Positions 55,501 through 63,868 of a stretch of 64,000 nt of DNA are shown here, in pieces. The notes under the pieces are model-generated. The model saw only the letters and a list, made by a program, of their open reading frames with translations. It made no database searches and was not told the origin of the DNA. The number at the start of each line of letters is the position of its first letter. The stretch's first letter is position 1. Source of the stretch: Siphlonurus alternatus (Eukaryota > Arthropoda > Insecta > Ephemeroptera > Siphlonuridae); assembly GCA_949825025.1 (NCBI GenBank), contig OX463779.1, positions 42,602,249-42,666,248 of the forward strand. The letters are read 5' to 3'. A program made the translations under genes and the position numbers.

Positions 55501-56105
55501 ATTATTCTAAAGAAATTGTGATTTGAAGATAAAATTTGTGTTTCCAAAACACAAGCTCAGTAGCGTAAAATTGCAGCATTAAAATAAATACTGGGTATTT
55601 TTATTACTGTTTTTAATTTAATCGGCTGGCATGTTTTTCAAACGTTTCCAAACGCAAAACAAAGCTAGGCTAATGAATAGGACATCACGTAACAATTTAT
55701 ATTAACTCGCAAGTCACGAATTTTTCTTTTCTTTATTTTTTATTTTTTTTTTTTTTTTTGCGTAGAAGAATTTAAAGATTTTTTTTTAAATATTAACACT
55801 CACCCATCCAGCAGTGTATAAAAGCTATATTTATATATTTTGTTACATGGATATATATACCTATAATGATAATAGTATCATAATCTACAATCTAAAATAA
55901 TAATAAAAAAAAATACGTAACTATGGCAACAAAAACATAAACAAAAAAAAAATTGAAAGTGGCGCGATCCTTCTAAAAAAAATACCTTTATTATAATTCT
56001 TAATATCATACCATTTTCTGAAGCCTCTGATTTAGTTGGTCCTATTTGCGAGTCCGTGCTAAGTAACAGCTGACGCCGATCGTTGTTGTTTCTACGGAAC
56101 ACCAT
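28371..56105 (-). CDS. vari: Varicose (MPP2/MPP6 ortholog), membrane-associated guanylate kinase
   Basis: Eleven coding exons join in consistent phases to 649 aa (first exon 56012-56105) or 655 aa (first exon 51291-51402). Domain order is L27, PDZ, SH3, HOOK and guanylate kinase. Diagnostic MPP2/6-type blocks are [55 protein letters not shown] and the C-terminus [11 protein letters not shown]. In Drosophila, Varicose is a cytoplasmic scaffold needed for septate junctions and tracheal tube size; the kinase domain is expected to be catalytically inactive and to bind proteins. The exon with [17 protein letters not shown] is characteristic of arthropod Varicose. The gene spans nearly 28 kb, with introns of about 11 kb and 5-10 kb filled with repeats. 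Confidence 0.95.
29153..29227 (-). CDS. vari: varicose exon 10
   Basis: 25 codons [25 protein letters not shown] between GCTTAG and GTAAGA, phase 0 on both sides, so it could be skipped without a frame shift. A basic, serine-rich insert in the GUK domain typical of arthropods. Confidence 0.92.
29891..30019 (-). CDS. vari: varicose exon 9
   Basis: [33 protein letters not shown] to NLT; GUK core strand. Donor GTAAGT, phase 0. Confidence 0.95.
30472..30674 (-). CDS. vari: varicose exon 8
   Basis: [40 protein letters not shown], then [10 protein letters not shown]: the GMP-binding-like lobe of the GUK domain. Locally GC-rich. Confidence 0.95.
31066..31276 (-). CDS. vari: varicose exon 7, HOOK and GUK P-loop
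   Basis: [20 protein letters not shown] (basic HOOK), then [20 protein letters not shown], a degenerate P-loop, consistent with a non-enzymatic GUK domain. Ends in phase 1. Confidence 0.96.
31725..31883 (-). CDS. vari: varicose exon 6, SH3 C-terminal half
   Basis: [36 protein letters not shown]; the SH3 WW and ALIPS-type motifs. Donor GTGAGT. Confidence 0.95.
32295..32393 (-). CDS. vari: varicose exon 5, SH3 N-terminal half with GC donor
   Basis: [19 protein letters not shown] through AFNHGDILQ. The donor is CAG|GCAAGT, a GC-AG intron with otherwise perfect consensus. Phase 0 on both sides. Confidence 0.93.
33546..33757. mobile_element. MITE, short copy (paired with 47197-47612)
   Basis: Starts GGTCAATAAGACTGG and ends CAGTCTTTTTGAAC (imperfect inverse). 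Internal blocks CACTTGGCAAGCATGAGA and CCAGGTGGACTCGAAGAAGG followed by GTGAGTCACCTCA recur in the 47-kb copy. It lies in a varicose intron. Confidence 0.75.
33879..34181 (-). CDS. vari: varicose exon 4, PDZ domain
   Basis: [20 protein letters not shown] (carboxylate loop GLTV), then [20 protein letters not shown], to [10 protein letters not shown] Ser/Ala-rich linker follows the domain. Phase 0 on both ends. Confidence 0.95.
34613..34990 (-). CDS. vari: varicose exon 3, L27C and linker
   Basis: [46 protein letters not shown] (L27C), a proline/threonine-rich linker, then the first PDZ strand [19 protein letters not shown]. Confidence 0.93.
36213..36360 (-). promoter_or_regulatory. vari: Possible third varicose promoter with non-coding first exon
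   Basis: A GC-rich island inside the 11-kb intron holds TGACGTCA at 36351-36358. On the minus strand it is followed by about 120 bp without ATG that ends at a consensus donor, ATCT|GTAAGT. Spliced to exon 3, the first in-frame Met would be in the linker (about 34669), giving a PDZ-SH3-GUK isoform without L27. Inference from sequence only. Confidence 0.4.
38346..38570. mobile_element. 225-bp MITE with AGGCCGGTCGCAGACAG ends
   Basis: Left AGGCCGGTCGCAGACAGGAT and right inverse AAGGCCGGTCGCAGACAGAA, continuing into GCATGATTTCG on both sides. The interior has CGATCGTA palindromes. Likely a hAT- or P-type non-autonomous element. Confidence 0.8.
39419..39455 (+). promoter_or_regulatory. Core promoter: TATA box plus arthropod initiator
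   Basis: TATAAAAG at 39419-39426 is followed by TCAGTC at 39448-39453, placing the initiator A (39450) exactly 31 bp after the first T of TATA, the spacing of arthropod RNA polymerase II promoters. It is on the plus strand, antisense to varicose. The downstream ~150 bp are GC-richer, lack an ATG, and contain possible donors (CTG|GTAATC, CTG|GTAGAA). No coding gene is visible downstream, so a non-coding transcript is the simplest reading. Confidence 0.5.
42636..42844. mobile_element. MITE with AAGG(C/T)GGATTCA ends
   Basis: Left TTAAGGCGGATTCAGATGAC, right inverse TAAAGGTGGATTCACATGG, then GATGCGACGCGATTT facing inverse GATGCGATGCGACGTG. CG-rich interior unlike its surroundings. Similar design to the 62470 element. 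Confidence 0.7.
43026..45650. mobile_element. Possible 2.6-kb element with CACTGACAGAAA ends
   Basis: CACTGACAGAAA at the left and TTTCTGTCAGTG at the right are exact 12-bp inverses. Subterminal regions share motifs of TAGCTATGTTGTACAATATA type in varied forms. No transposase frame is visible. The interior contains the palindrome at 44530. The distance between ends makes the pairing less certain. Confidence 0.4.
44530..44858. mobile_element. ~330-bp palindrome with paired CRE sites
   Basis: GGCTTAATCGAAAGAAGG on the left faces CCTTCTTTCGATTAAGCC on the right. Inner arms include TGACGTCACGGGCG (44658) and CGCCCGTGACGTCA (44709). The pairing extends outward through ATTAGAATGT. Related to the 9811-10244 palindrome. 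Confidence 0.85.
45888..45949 (+). repeat. (TTCTA)n pentanucleotide microsatellite
   Basis: About eleven to twelve tandem units, ending about 20 bp from the donor of varicose exon 2, followed by a short (CAT)n stretch. Confidence 0.95.
45969..46090 (-). CDS. vari: varicose exon 2, L27N
   Basis: [20 protein letters not shown], then [19 protein letters not shown], matching the start of MPP2/MPP6. Acceptor GGTTCCAG, donor AAG|GTACGT. The first two bases (CG) complete a codon begun with G by either first exon. Confidence 0.95.
47061..47120. repeat. Small hairpin
   Basis: AAAATGTCCGATC and GATCGGACATTTTT form a 13-bp stem with a 24-nt loop, followed by AT-rich flanks. Confidence 0.6.
47197..47612. 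mobile_element. MITE, long copy (paired with 33546-33757)
   Basis: GTTCAATAAGACTGG at the left, CCAGTCTTTTTGAC at the right. Shares CACTTGG(C)GAGCATGAGA and CCAGGTGGACTCGGAGGAG followed by GTGAGTCACCTCA with the shorter copy, plus about 170 extra bp in the middle. Confidence 0.75.
47972..48684. mobile_element. GGCC-rich element with CCCAGCTAGCACG ends
   Basis: Left CCCAGCTAGCACGAACAAGC and right inverse CCCAGCTAACACGCAGAAGC, both followed by many TGGCC/GGCCA words in varied orientation (for example CTGGCCCTCTGGTGGCCGTC). The unusual base content contrasts with the AT-rich middle, which holds a tRNA-like sequence. Probably a non-autonomous DNA transposon; the superfamily is not determined because no clear target duplication is seen. 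Confidence 0.7.
48329..48402 (+). mobile_element. tRNA-like head (SINE) inside the GGCC-rich element
   Basis: TAGCGGTAAGG (A box, 48341-48351) and GAGTTCGATTC (B box, 48379-48389), followed by a T-rich and A-rich tail region. Resembles a pol III promoter of a tRNA-derived SINE; a complete tRNA fold was not confirmed. Confidence 0.55.
48690..49815 (-). mobile_element. 5'-truncated Jockey-like LINE
   Basis: An undisrupted frame of 358 codons (48714-49790, minus) covers the second half of a reverse transcriptase: [17 protein letters not shown] (motif B), [14 protein letters not shown] (motif C with the Asp pair), [19 protein letters not shown], then a C-terminal region. Motif A is absent because of the truncation. 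It sits in varicose intron 1, in the same orientation as the gene, next to the GGCC-rich element. Confidence 0.88.
49830..51280. other. Intronic stretch without clear content
   Basis: Contains one TGACGTCA (49873), a G-run at about 50107-50125 and A-runs. The segment 49900-50100 has weak inverted words (AAGATATTGTTGC), perhaps a decayed element. Confidence 0.4.
51291..51402 (-). CDS. vari: varicose alternative first exon b
   Basis: ATG at 51402 opens [20 protein letters not shown] and continues to CWHP, ending CAG|GTATTT in phase 1, which fits exon 2 (G+CG = Ala). A CRE (TGACGTCA, 51476-51483) lies 74 bp upstream of the ATG. The donor is weaker than in exon 1a. The N-terminus is not recognised. 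Confidence 0.5.
51476..51483. promoter_or_regulatory. vari: CRE at the putative first-exon-b promoter
   Basis: TGACGTCA within a GC-richer patch (about 51400-51540) upstream of exon 1b. No TATA box seen. Confidence 0.45.
51777..51862. mobile_element. Second copy of the ~90-bp hairpin MITE
   Basis: GTACAGTTCTTAAAGTTAAA and the facing TTCCAATTTTTAAGAACTGT match the copy at 23371-23462. Confidence 0.75.
51870..53010. other. Intronic stretch between first exons
   Basis: Mostly AT-rich. The GC-richer part at about 52780-53000 has overlapping frames in two registers, but no family signature; it may belong to a repeat ending at the SINE. Confidence 0.35.
53015..53350 (-). mobile_element. 5S-rRNA-derived SINE, copy 2
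   Basis: On the minus strand the head reads GACCGGTTCTCGTTAGATCA and GGATGGGTGACCG, followed by the same body as 8885-9290 (GATGTTTTCCACGGTTCC). Older than copy 1, judging by substitutions in the 5S-like part. Confidence 0.75.
53360..54600. other. Intronic stretch without clear content
   Basis: No exon or paired repeat ends are supported. A C-run at 54377-54392. Confidence 0.35.
54605..54750. mobile_element. MITE with TATAGG(T/C)CTG ends
   Basis: Left TATAGGTCTGTTCGTAAACC and then CTCGGAGTAC; right inverse of TATAGGCCTGCTCGGAGTAC. Contains TGACGTCG. Confidence 0.6.
56012..56105 (-). CDS. vari: varicose first exon a
   Basis: ATG at 56105 opens [31 protein letters not shown] and ends AATG|GTATGA in phase 1, which fits exon 2. 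The frame is open further upstream to an ATG at 56249, but CCAAT and CRE elements begin there, so the inner ATG is preferred. It competes with the exon at 51291 as an alternative start. Confidence 0.55.
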
Positions 56106-56285
56106 GACACCTGCACACGCACCTGCACACCGAGACTGCTTGTAGAAAAACGAAGCAGCGTGCTTTTTTACCCCCGCTACTTCTGTCTGGGCCTGACCGC
56201 GACCCACGATGCCCTCAAGCGGTCTCAGCCAATCAGCGTGATCCACCACTAAGATGAACCAATCACAAGCGATGACGTCACACGA
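56106..56285 (-). promoter_or_regulatory. vari: Putative distal varicose promoter
   Basis: GC-richer island with two CCAAT-type motifs (CAGCCAATCAGCG near 56226, AACCAATCA near 56257) and a CRE (56273-56280). TATA-less, as in broadly expressed genes. Confidence 0.5.
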
Positions 56286-56705
56286 TTTAATTAATTTGAA
56301 CGTAGACAGACAAGCAAAGAGGATGATGATAATATTGTATCTATACTAAAGTAAAGTTCATGTAATAATAAGACTTACTGTCCACACTTGCTATATTACA
56401 CGAAATAAAAATCTCATATGAGCTCTATTTATAGTCGTACTTTCTTTATAATGTAAATATTTTTTACGAGGATGTCGACACCACTCCAGAAAATAATTAT
56501 TTTGTGAATAAAATGTGCTTTGTATCCACTGTATGTTTATACGTTACTTTATAGTAAACAATGTGATACCATATGTGCCTCTATTGTAAATTGACAGCTA
56601 TAAACATGATATATATCATAAAAAAAGTTACACACATTTTTATGTTTACAATAAATTTATAAAAAAAGTATAAATATATAAATTTCACATTTATATACCT
56701 TTTAA

Positions 56706-57059
56706 GGGTAAGGTAACGCCACCAATGTTAAAAAAAATCCCTCTCACAAAAATTCTAAAAAAAAAATTAAAATGTTCTCCTCTACACCCCCTATTATATC
56801 AGTAGCTAAAATATCAGGTATACAAATACGATCTAGTTTTTGAGTTATGAATTTTTAAAGTTGACCAATTTAACATGGGAGTTTCATTTCTCCATGTTAA
56901 AGTAGTCAACTTTAAAAATTTATAACTCAAAAACTAGATCGTATTTGTATACCTGATATTTTAGCTACTGATAGGGGGTATAGAGGAGAACATTTTAAAT
57001 TTTTTTCAGAATTTTTGTGAGAGGGATTTTTTTTTAACATTGGTGGCGTTACCTTACCC
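56706..57059. mobile_element. TTAA fold-back element, 354 bp, young copy
   Basis: TTAA on both sides; GGGTAAGGTAACGCCACC termini; near-perfect palindrome. Almost the same as the copy at 24944-25288 apart from a few short indels. Confidence 0.92.
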
Positions 57060-57069
57060 TTAATTAATT

Positions 57070-57265
57070 AACTGGAATTTTGATCAACCAATAAATTTAA
57101 TAACCTAATTACATTAAAAAATTTATAATTTAAATTTCGTTTTTTTTTCCCCATCATTTTTTTAATCTCAAAATTTAAAAAAAAAAAAATGTTAATAAGG
57201 TGAAATTTTCTGTATGTATATTATATGTACGTAGAGAGCTTATTAATACGTTCAGACTATATCTC

Positions 57266-57298
<33 letters not shown>

Positions 57299-57860
57299 GG
57301 ATTGACGGCTTCAGAAGGCGTGGCTGCGCAGGAACCTTGCAGTTTTTTAATTTAATTTAATTTTTTTAAACTGGAACCGCGTGAAAATAATAATAATAAT
57401 TTTCATAGTAATTTTGGACCCCTTATTCACTTTTGTAATAACTGTCTTGATTTAACTGTCGGAAGAAGATCAAAATAAAAGTGGAGCTTCAATTTGTTAT
57501 TTAAATTATGAAAGTTTCAAACTCATTGCATTGAAAAAAAGGAAATAAATGGTCAAATGAAGCCAAAAGGTACAGAAAAAAAATACAAGATGGTTGTATT
57601 ATTTGCAAAATTCATCCTAATATCCCAAGTAAAACAAAATCACCTTAACAACACCTAAATTATATTTTTATAATACTTTTTAGGTGGTAAATATTGCACG
57701 TGCATTGCAGCAATGAAACTGAAATGTGAATGCCCTCCTTAAAAATAGCAAAGATCTCAAGCAAACAAAATGAACTGAATATATGTATTTTGTACAATTT
57801 CTACAGGAATTCATATAAAAGAACTTGGAAGATTATATGTGCTGAAAAGAAAGGTACAGG
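57070..57860. other. Intergenic, poly-T and A runs
   Basis: Homopolymer-rich. No exon. Confidence 0.4.
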
Positions 57861-57861
57861 T

Positions 57862-57974
57862 TCCGTCATATTTAATGTGAATTTTGTCAAGTCTTTGCCG
57901 CGTATCTGTTTTGCCAACAAGCTGTCCATACCAATAACTAAAAGATGACAAAAATTGAATTAAATATGACGGAC
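57862..57974. mobile_element. 113-bp hairpin MITE
   Basis: TCCGTCATATTTAATGTGAA TTTTGTCA faces the inverse TGACAAAAATTGAATTAAAT ATGACGGA; about 28-bp inverted ends. Confidence 0.75.
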
Positions 57975-58321
57975 AGTGTAGGAAACATGTTAAGCTCCCA
58001 AATCCCAGACCAAGCTGTCAATAGTCCTCTTGTGACAAACATTAGTGGCATTACAGTGATGTAACTACAGAGGGGGCCAAGGGCGGGACTTGGGCACCAT
58101 GCAGGCCCAGAAGCCAAAGGGGAGCCCAAGGCCAAACAGCCCCCAGGACTGCAATTTGAGATTACACCAATTTGGCACTATTCATTTCAAAATCCAAATT
58201 CTTTACGAGCTGATGTAAAACTTCTTTATATCATGGGTGACAATTACATATCTGTTTGTTTGAACTTGTAATTACAAAAGAAAATATTATAATATTAATA
58301 ATTAAGTTAAAACAAAAATAC

Positions 58322-58677
58322 CCTTGACACCAATTTACCCTTTTCGGGTGTGGCCAGGCCGATATTTAGCCTTGTCAGTAAGAGTTATCTTAATTGCGAC
58401 CATGCTGGGGCTTACCAGGCTTCCAGAACCCTTTCCTACACCCTTCTAGGCTCTTACTACCAGATCTGTGCAGCCTGCAGTGGCAGTGCAATACTGCAAA
58501 GCAGCGGAGTATAGACAGCCATAAGCTGCCTTAAATATTTTCATCCTACCATTTCCATAATCTAGTAATCAGTCACACCCATCCCAAGTCACGAAAAGTC
58601 TGCCGTGTTCCGGAATCGAACCGGGGACCTCTCGGACTAGAGCCAGGGGTACTAACCACTACACTACAGAGCGGATT
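58322..58677 (-). mobile_element. tRNA-derived SINE
   Basis: On the minus strand TAGTGTAGTGG (A box, rc of 58656-58666) and GGTTCGATTCC (B box, rc of 58612-58622) are separated by the normal tRNA distance. A body of about 290 bp then runs to an A-rich end near 58322. It is not a functional tRNA, since the 3' acceptor half continues into SINE body. Confidence 0.75.
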
Positions 58678-58928
58678 ATTAAGAAGTAATTTTAAAAAAT
58701 GTTGATTAAAATATTTCATTATTTTTGCTCATATAACAAATAGAAATTTTATAACAAATCGTCAGGAAACCACTCTACACTCGTCACAACAGCACTCTTT
58801 TTGATAGCGGGGGATTGTGAGAGTTTGAGGTGCAGTATTTACCTTGAGTAGAGCTGTCATGCAGTTAGGAGTGTGTGCAGCCATGGTGCGTGCAGATCGC
58901 CAGACGTGCGTGTATCACCACCCTGTGC

Positions 58929-59025
58929 CGTAGATAACATGTACCATATATACTGTAACCCAGCTAACAAAACTTGCCGTAGATAACATGTACCAATGCA
59001 TACTGTATACTGGAACCCAGCTAAA
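58929..59025 (+). repeat. Short tandem duplication
   Basis: Two copies of CCGTAGATAACATGTACCA plus a following TACTGTA...ACCCAGCTA segment, about 48 bp each. Confidence 0.8.
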
Positions 59026-59029
59026 ACCT

Positions 59030-59920
59030 CTCAACTTTGCCACTACTTGACCCAAAATAACTACAATACACAATTTGTTTTTTTAATGAAAATTTTTGTA
59101 AATTATGTAAAAAGGAACCTCAAGACAGAGGGCAATTATTTTCAAGTGCTCAACAAATTATCTACGGAACTTGACTCGTTACCTGGCAACATGAAGAGAG
59201 AAGAGAAAAAATCCTGACTTTATTGTCTTTGGTAAGAAAAGAAGATATGAAGTCTAAAATGATGGCTTAAACATTTGACCTATGTTATTAAAATCAGCTG
59301 TGCACCTTAATCTAATAAGGGTCGGAAAATTTCAACTTTTTTTTTCTACTAGGATATTTTTGTGGGGCTCATTTTTATACTGTACTTTTATTGGTATATT
59401 CTTAATTGTAACTCTATAGTTTAGAGTTTTGAAATTTTATTTACTCCAGTTTTAGCTCACAATCCATCAGGACTTGTATTTGAATGTGCCAAAACTCACT
59501 TATGAACTGTACCATGGAAAAAATCTTCATGGACTGTACGAAATATTATATATTTACATATAATATATGGTTTATAGGTTTATACTCATTATTTGTACAC
59601 ACCTGTAGTATTGAAATTATAAGATACAAAAATAATTATTAGTTATCCAGTGCAGTATTACCCGTGCATTTTTTATTATGTCTATAATTTACTGACTTTT
59701 ATTACTTCTTTTAAATTTAACTAAATAGGTCTGTTTATATAGTTTTCATAATTATGCTTGATCCTGTTTGAATCAAACTAGACTTCTTTGTAGTCATATA
59801 TGAAGATAAACTGTGCAAATTGAAACTAATGTTATACAAAGATATACAGTATTTTACTTTGTCATCTTAACTTTAGCTTTTATTGCACACTTGTCACCTT
59901 GGAAAATTTGATAAATTTCC
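59030..59920. other. Intergenic, no features seen
   Basis: AT-rich with no supported exon. Confidence 0.4.
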
Positions 59921-59928
59921 CAATTGCA

Positions 59929-59983
59929 GCCTTGTTAATCACCATGCCCTGTGATTACGAGGCATGGTGATTAACAAGGTGGC
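59929..59983. repeat. Perfect 20-bp stem hairpin
   Basis: CCTTGTTAATCACCATGCC and GGCATGGTGATTAACAAGG flank a loop of about 12 nt. Confidence 0.85.
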
Positions 59984-59999
59984 AAATGAAAATTTTTTG

Positions 60000-61130
60000 A
60001 GGCAACGAATGTACAATAATGTAAATAATCTGTTTCTCAAATAGTTTGGGACTAGAAACATCCAATTGAACAAAAGAAGTGTAACTTTAAGTCTGCCTGG
60101 CATTAGTTTGGTGATTAGAATTCTTGCTAGAATCAAAATCAACAAAATTAAACCTGCATATCTTAAACATGGACTTCATCTATTTCAGCTATGCTTGGAG
60201 CTTTTTATCATTTCACACTAATTGCAATTATCTGATTAACTGCATAATTCCAATAAGACTCCTAAAATAATCAAGGATGCTTTTTTTCTTGCTCATAACA
60301 TAGAAGTGCAAACAAATCAATCCCATCTCCAATTAACTACTATGGTGTGCCAGTGTCTTGATTTAGTTTTCCATGTGATTGAAAGAACAGAAAAAAGTGC
60401 AGTCGGAGAAAGAGGAAAGACAGAAAGCTACTTTTTACAGTGTAGTAGGTGACAGGAAAGGTGAAAATACATGTAGAGTACATAGTGTATAGTTCATCAT
60501 TTGTTTTATTTTTAAAGCCAAAGCATAGACATCAAACAAAAAATTATGTACAACTTGTTTATCACATAAATCACACAGGTGGAGAAGAAACTAGATTTTA
60601 TGTAAGGGGAGTAGTAAAAATATCCTTATGGGGTAAAATCTACACAGCAAAAGGGACTCGTTTGAATGTAGCACAAAAATGCCAACTGTCTGCATTGAAG
60701 TGGCAACATGAGACATCTTAAGGGTGATAGAATGGCATATTGGTGATCATCCCCTACAAAAGTTTCTTAATGTAGCTACTAGCTAGTGCAGATCAAGTTA
60801 ACTGACAGCTTGAATAGTGAACAGTCATAATTTCACATACAGTAATATTTGTGGTAAACTTACTTCTTACTGCAACCCCTCCAAAGGTACCCATGAGTCA
60901 GTCACCCACTTCGTTCAAACATTATGAATAATAGACAGCAGAGCAGACAAAGATATGAGGGTTTAATTTTTTAATTTACAATGGACAGAGGTCTCATCCC
61001 AAATTTATTTATTACACAACTTTGACTTATTCATGCAATTGACTATATACCCACATTTTTTGTTATATATTTTTTTGTGTCTTCTGCACCAAATGCATAT
61101 ACCGATATAGTATCATACTTGAGAATATTA
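60000..61130. other. Intergenic, no features seen
   Basis: No exon or repeat ends are supported. Confidence 0.4.
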
Positions 61131-61136
61131 ATTTAA

Positions 61137-61850
61137 AGGGAAGGTAACACGTCCAATGTTAAAAAATATCCCTCAAATGAAAATTATGAAACAAATTTAA
61201 TATGTTCTTCTCTACATCCCCTAAAATATCAGGTATACAAATACGAGCTAGTTTTTTAGTTATTGTTATTTTTTTTTTTTTTTTAAATTTGACTACTTAA
61301 ACATGAAGAAGTGGAACTTCCATGTTAAATTAGTCAACTTTAAAATTTCATAACTGAAAAACTAGCTCGTATTAGGTGCTTGCGTGTGACGTCAGTGTGA
61401 CCTTGGATCGGGAGTTTCAACAATTGTCCGCCAGTCGTCGATGGTGGCCTGGTGGAGCTCCGCAATGTATAAGCATATAGGAGAAAATATTAAAAAAAAT
61501 ATTTAAAAATATAGAAAGAAAAGATTCTGAATTCTGAGGCGAGCAAATTTTATTTTAAACATTTTGATCACCTCACATTTTTTATTTTCATTTTAAATAA
61601 TTTATAATGTATTTTTTTTAATCTTTTGCCTGCATGCAGAGTTCTCTACCACTCCACCGGCATGGCAGGCTGCGCGCGCAAGTTTTCACTCAGCCCCTGT
61701 AAAGTAGACTGATTGCGTTGCTCATGCAACCACTTTATTTGTATGTCTGATATTTTACCTACTGGGGATGTAGAGGAGAACATTTTAAATTTTTTTCATA
61801 ATTTTCATGCAATTTTTTTTTTTTTTTTAAAACATTGGCCGTGTTATCCT
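61137..61850. mobile_element. TTAA fold-back copy interrupted by ~365 bp
   Basis: The left half begins after TTAA with AGGGAAGGTAACACG and runs to about 61373. It resumes at about 61740 (TCTGATATTTTACCTACTGG) and ends in the decayed terminus near 61850. The inserted 61375-61740 carries a CRE (61387) and a GC-rich part of unknown type. Confidence 0.65.
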
Positions 61851-61851
61851 G

Positions 61852-61984
61852 TCGTCGCCTCAGAATGCAAATCACGTAACTACAAAAAAAAATTGATGCA
61901 ACTTTAAACCTTATCTCACTAGAACATAAGGGTCAAAGTTCCATAATTTTTTTTGTAGTTACGTGATTTGCATTCTGAGGCGAC
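61852..61984. mobile_element. ~130-bp MITE with CGTCGCCTCAGAATGC ends
   Basis: GTCGCCTCAGAATGCAAATC ACGTAACTAC at the left is an exact inverse of the right end. It directly abuts or cuts the right terminus of the fold-back copy. Confidence 0.8.
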
Positions 61985-62469
61985 GCTGTGTAAAACCACA
62001 TGGACACATCGATTACAATCATTTCTCAGTGTATGATAGTTATTTTTATAAAAGATTCTGTATACTGCTCTTTTTGTTTCTTTAAAAGTATGCATTTTCC
62101 TAAAATACAGTATTAATATGTATTGCACTGGTATCATAAATATGATACCACCAGATTCAAAACCAGACAGTTGTACATTTGTACTCAGATTCGGATTAGG
62201 TGGTAGGAGTGCAGTTTAGATTCACAGCTTAACTAATGGGGGATCTGTACACGACATGGCGAAGTGGGCGCCGGAGGGTAACAAAACCAGGGGTGCGCAG
62301 TCGGGAGTCCACAATCTCTTTGTATGGCCAATCCGACTCTGGTTGTATCATACTTTCTGATAAGCGCTATTTTTCTTCACTCATATCACTATTTAAAATT
62401 TAATTTTTTTCAAATAATTGTCTGTTTTTTATCTATAATATGCATAATGTATATACAGTACAGTATTAA

Positions 62470-62734
62470 GGTGCTTTCACATATTCGAAAATCGCTACGG
62501 AGTTCCGTAGCAATGCCGTAAGCCTTTCACATATTCTCGTTCGTCTGCGGCAGCTGCGGCGGAAAATCATGTGAATGCCGTACTCATCATCAAATTCATG
62601 TTGATTTTGCTATGGCGTGCCGTAGAACGCCGCAGCACCAGATCGCGATCTCTACGGCGTAATCAACAACATTTGCTACGGTGTATGTAGCTACGGCATG
62701 TTTCCGTAGCGATTTTCGAATATGTAAAAGCACT
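62470..62734. mobile_element. 265-bp TTAA-flanked MITE rich in CTACGGC
   Basis: GGTGCTTTCACATATTCGAA AATCGCTACGGA at the left faces its inverse at the right; TTAA outside each end. The interior contains many GCCGTAG / CTACGGC / TGCCGTA words. Confidence 0.82.
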
Positions 62735-62778
62735 TTAAGAGAAGCTTATACAGTACGAACTTACAGCTTATGCATGTA

Positions 62779-62951
62779 CAGTATAACAAATTTTAGTTTA
62801 CCTCTAGACAGTTCAGCAGACTAGACGGCGCCAGCTATATCAGCCAATGAAAAGGCGACCAGCAGTTATTCTAGCCTTTTCATTGGCTGATATAGCTGGC
62901 GCCGTCTAGTCTACTGAACTGTCGAGAGGTAAACTAAGATCTGTTATACTG
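62779..62951. mobile_element. 173-bp Tc1/mariner-like palindromic MITE, copy 2
   Basis: Same length and layout as 7988-8160: CAGTATAACA ends, TA flanks, CTAGACGGCGCCAGCTATAT arms. Confidence 0.88.
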
Positions 62952-62999
62952 TATTGTCAGTTAAGTACTGTATTATAAATCATGATGATAATATGTCCG

Positions 63000-63790
63000 G
63001 CATTTATAATATACATGTAGGGATGAAGGCTGAAATGACCAAAATCCTTTTTGTTGAGGTAGGCCAATGGCAGGTACAAATTCACAATTATGTTACTTAC
63101 CATCTCCTGACGCAAACGTCCAGTCAGTTATATGTTCAGCAGGCATTTTGGCTTGACTTTGAACGTAGAGAAGAATCCAGAACTGAAAGAATTGAAGTAA
63201 ATATCATGAAACAATTTGGTTGTTAAGGTTGTCATGCATGGCAATCATGGCATGCACCTGTCAGCTGCATGCATGTTGTTACGTTTTCGATTTCCAAGAC
63301 TTTCGTTCCGTGTTTTTCATCAGAAATTTTACATTGAAAATCGATTATTTTAAAGAGCATTCTGTTCATCTTACCTAATCCTGGCTCCTTGGGATATCTA
63401 TACAAATAATTCATTCAATTACTCAGTTTCATCTTTAAAAAATTATGATAATTTTTCACCTTTGTGCACATTTCACGGTAGTACTTAATTAAAATCACCA
63501 TTATTAAGCTGTGGCGCCACTGTCCAGTACATTTGAAAATGAGCGGTAAATTTTAATAGGAAAATTATCCGAAATTATTGTAATTTTATGATTTTGTAAC
63601 ATTATGATTAAAATTTTATGATAAATTCAATATAAATTTATATTATGTATGTTCAACCTTACTTTTTGAAGTCTGCAATGAACTGAATAAAATAAATTTA
63701 ATATTAAATATTTTTACGAGTGAAATTCCGAAATTAGTACTTCGCTTTTATATTTATTAGTTTAGGTTATCTACGACAGAGGGCAGTTGT
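63000..63790. other. Upstream region of the DnaJ gene
   Basis: AT-rich; presumably holds the DnaJ promoter, but no clear TATA box or initiator could be assigned. Confidence 0.35.
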
Positions 63791-63799
63791 GCTGGAAAA

Positions 63800-63868
63800 A
63801 TGGCCGATACAAAATTATATGACATCCTCGGTGTCAGTAAAAATGCTGCAGATTCGGAGATTAAAAAG
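63800..63868 (+). CDS. DNAJA2: DnaJ (HSP40) type I chaperone, first exon, partial gene
   Basis: MADTKLYDILGVSKNAADSE IKK and then the donor AAG|GTAAGA. The start of a J-domain: YDILGV helix I and the beginning of helix II (SEIKK). The ADTKLYDILGV N-terminus matches the DNAJA2 group better than DNAJA1 or DNAJB types, from memory of those proteins. The HPD motif and the zinc-finger region would be on later exons beyond the right edge. The protein is a co-chaperone that stimulates HSP70 ATPase. Confidence 0.88.

Noticed and set aside
58612..58677. tRNA gene
   Set aside because: A and B boxes are good, but the sequence continues into a SINE body and no complete acceptor stem was found.
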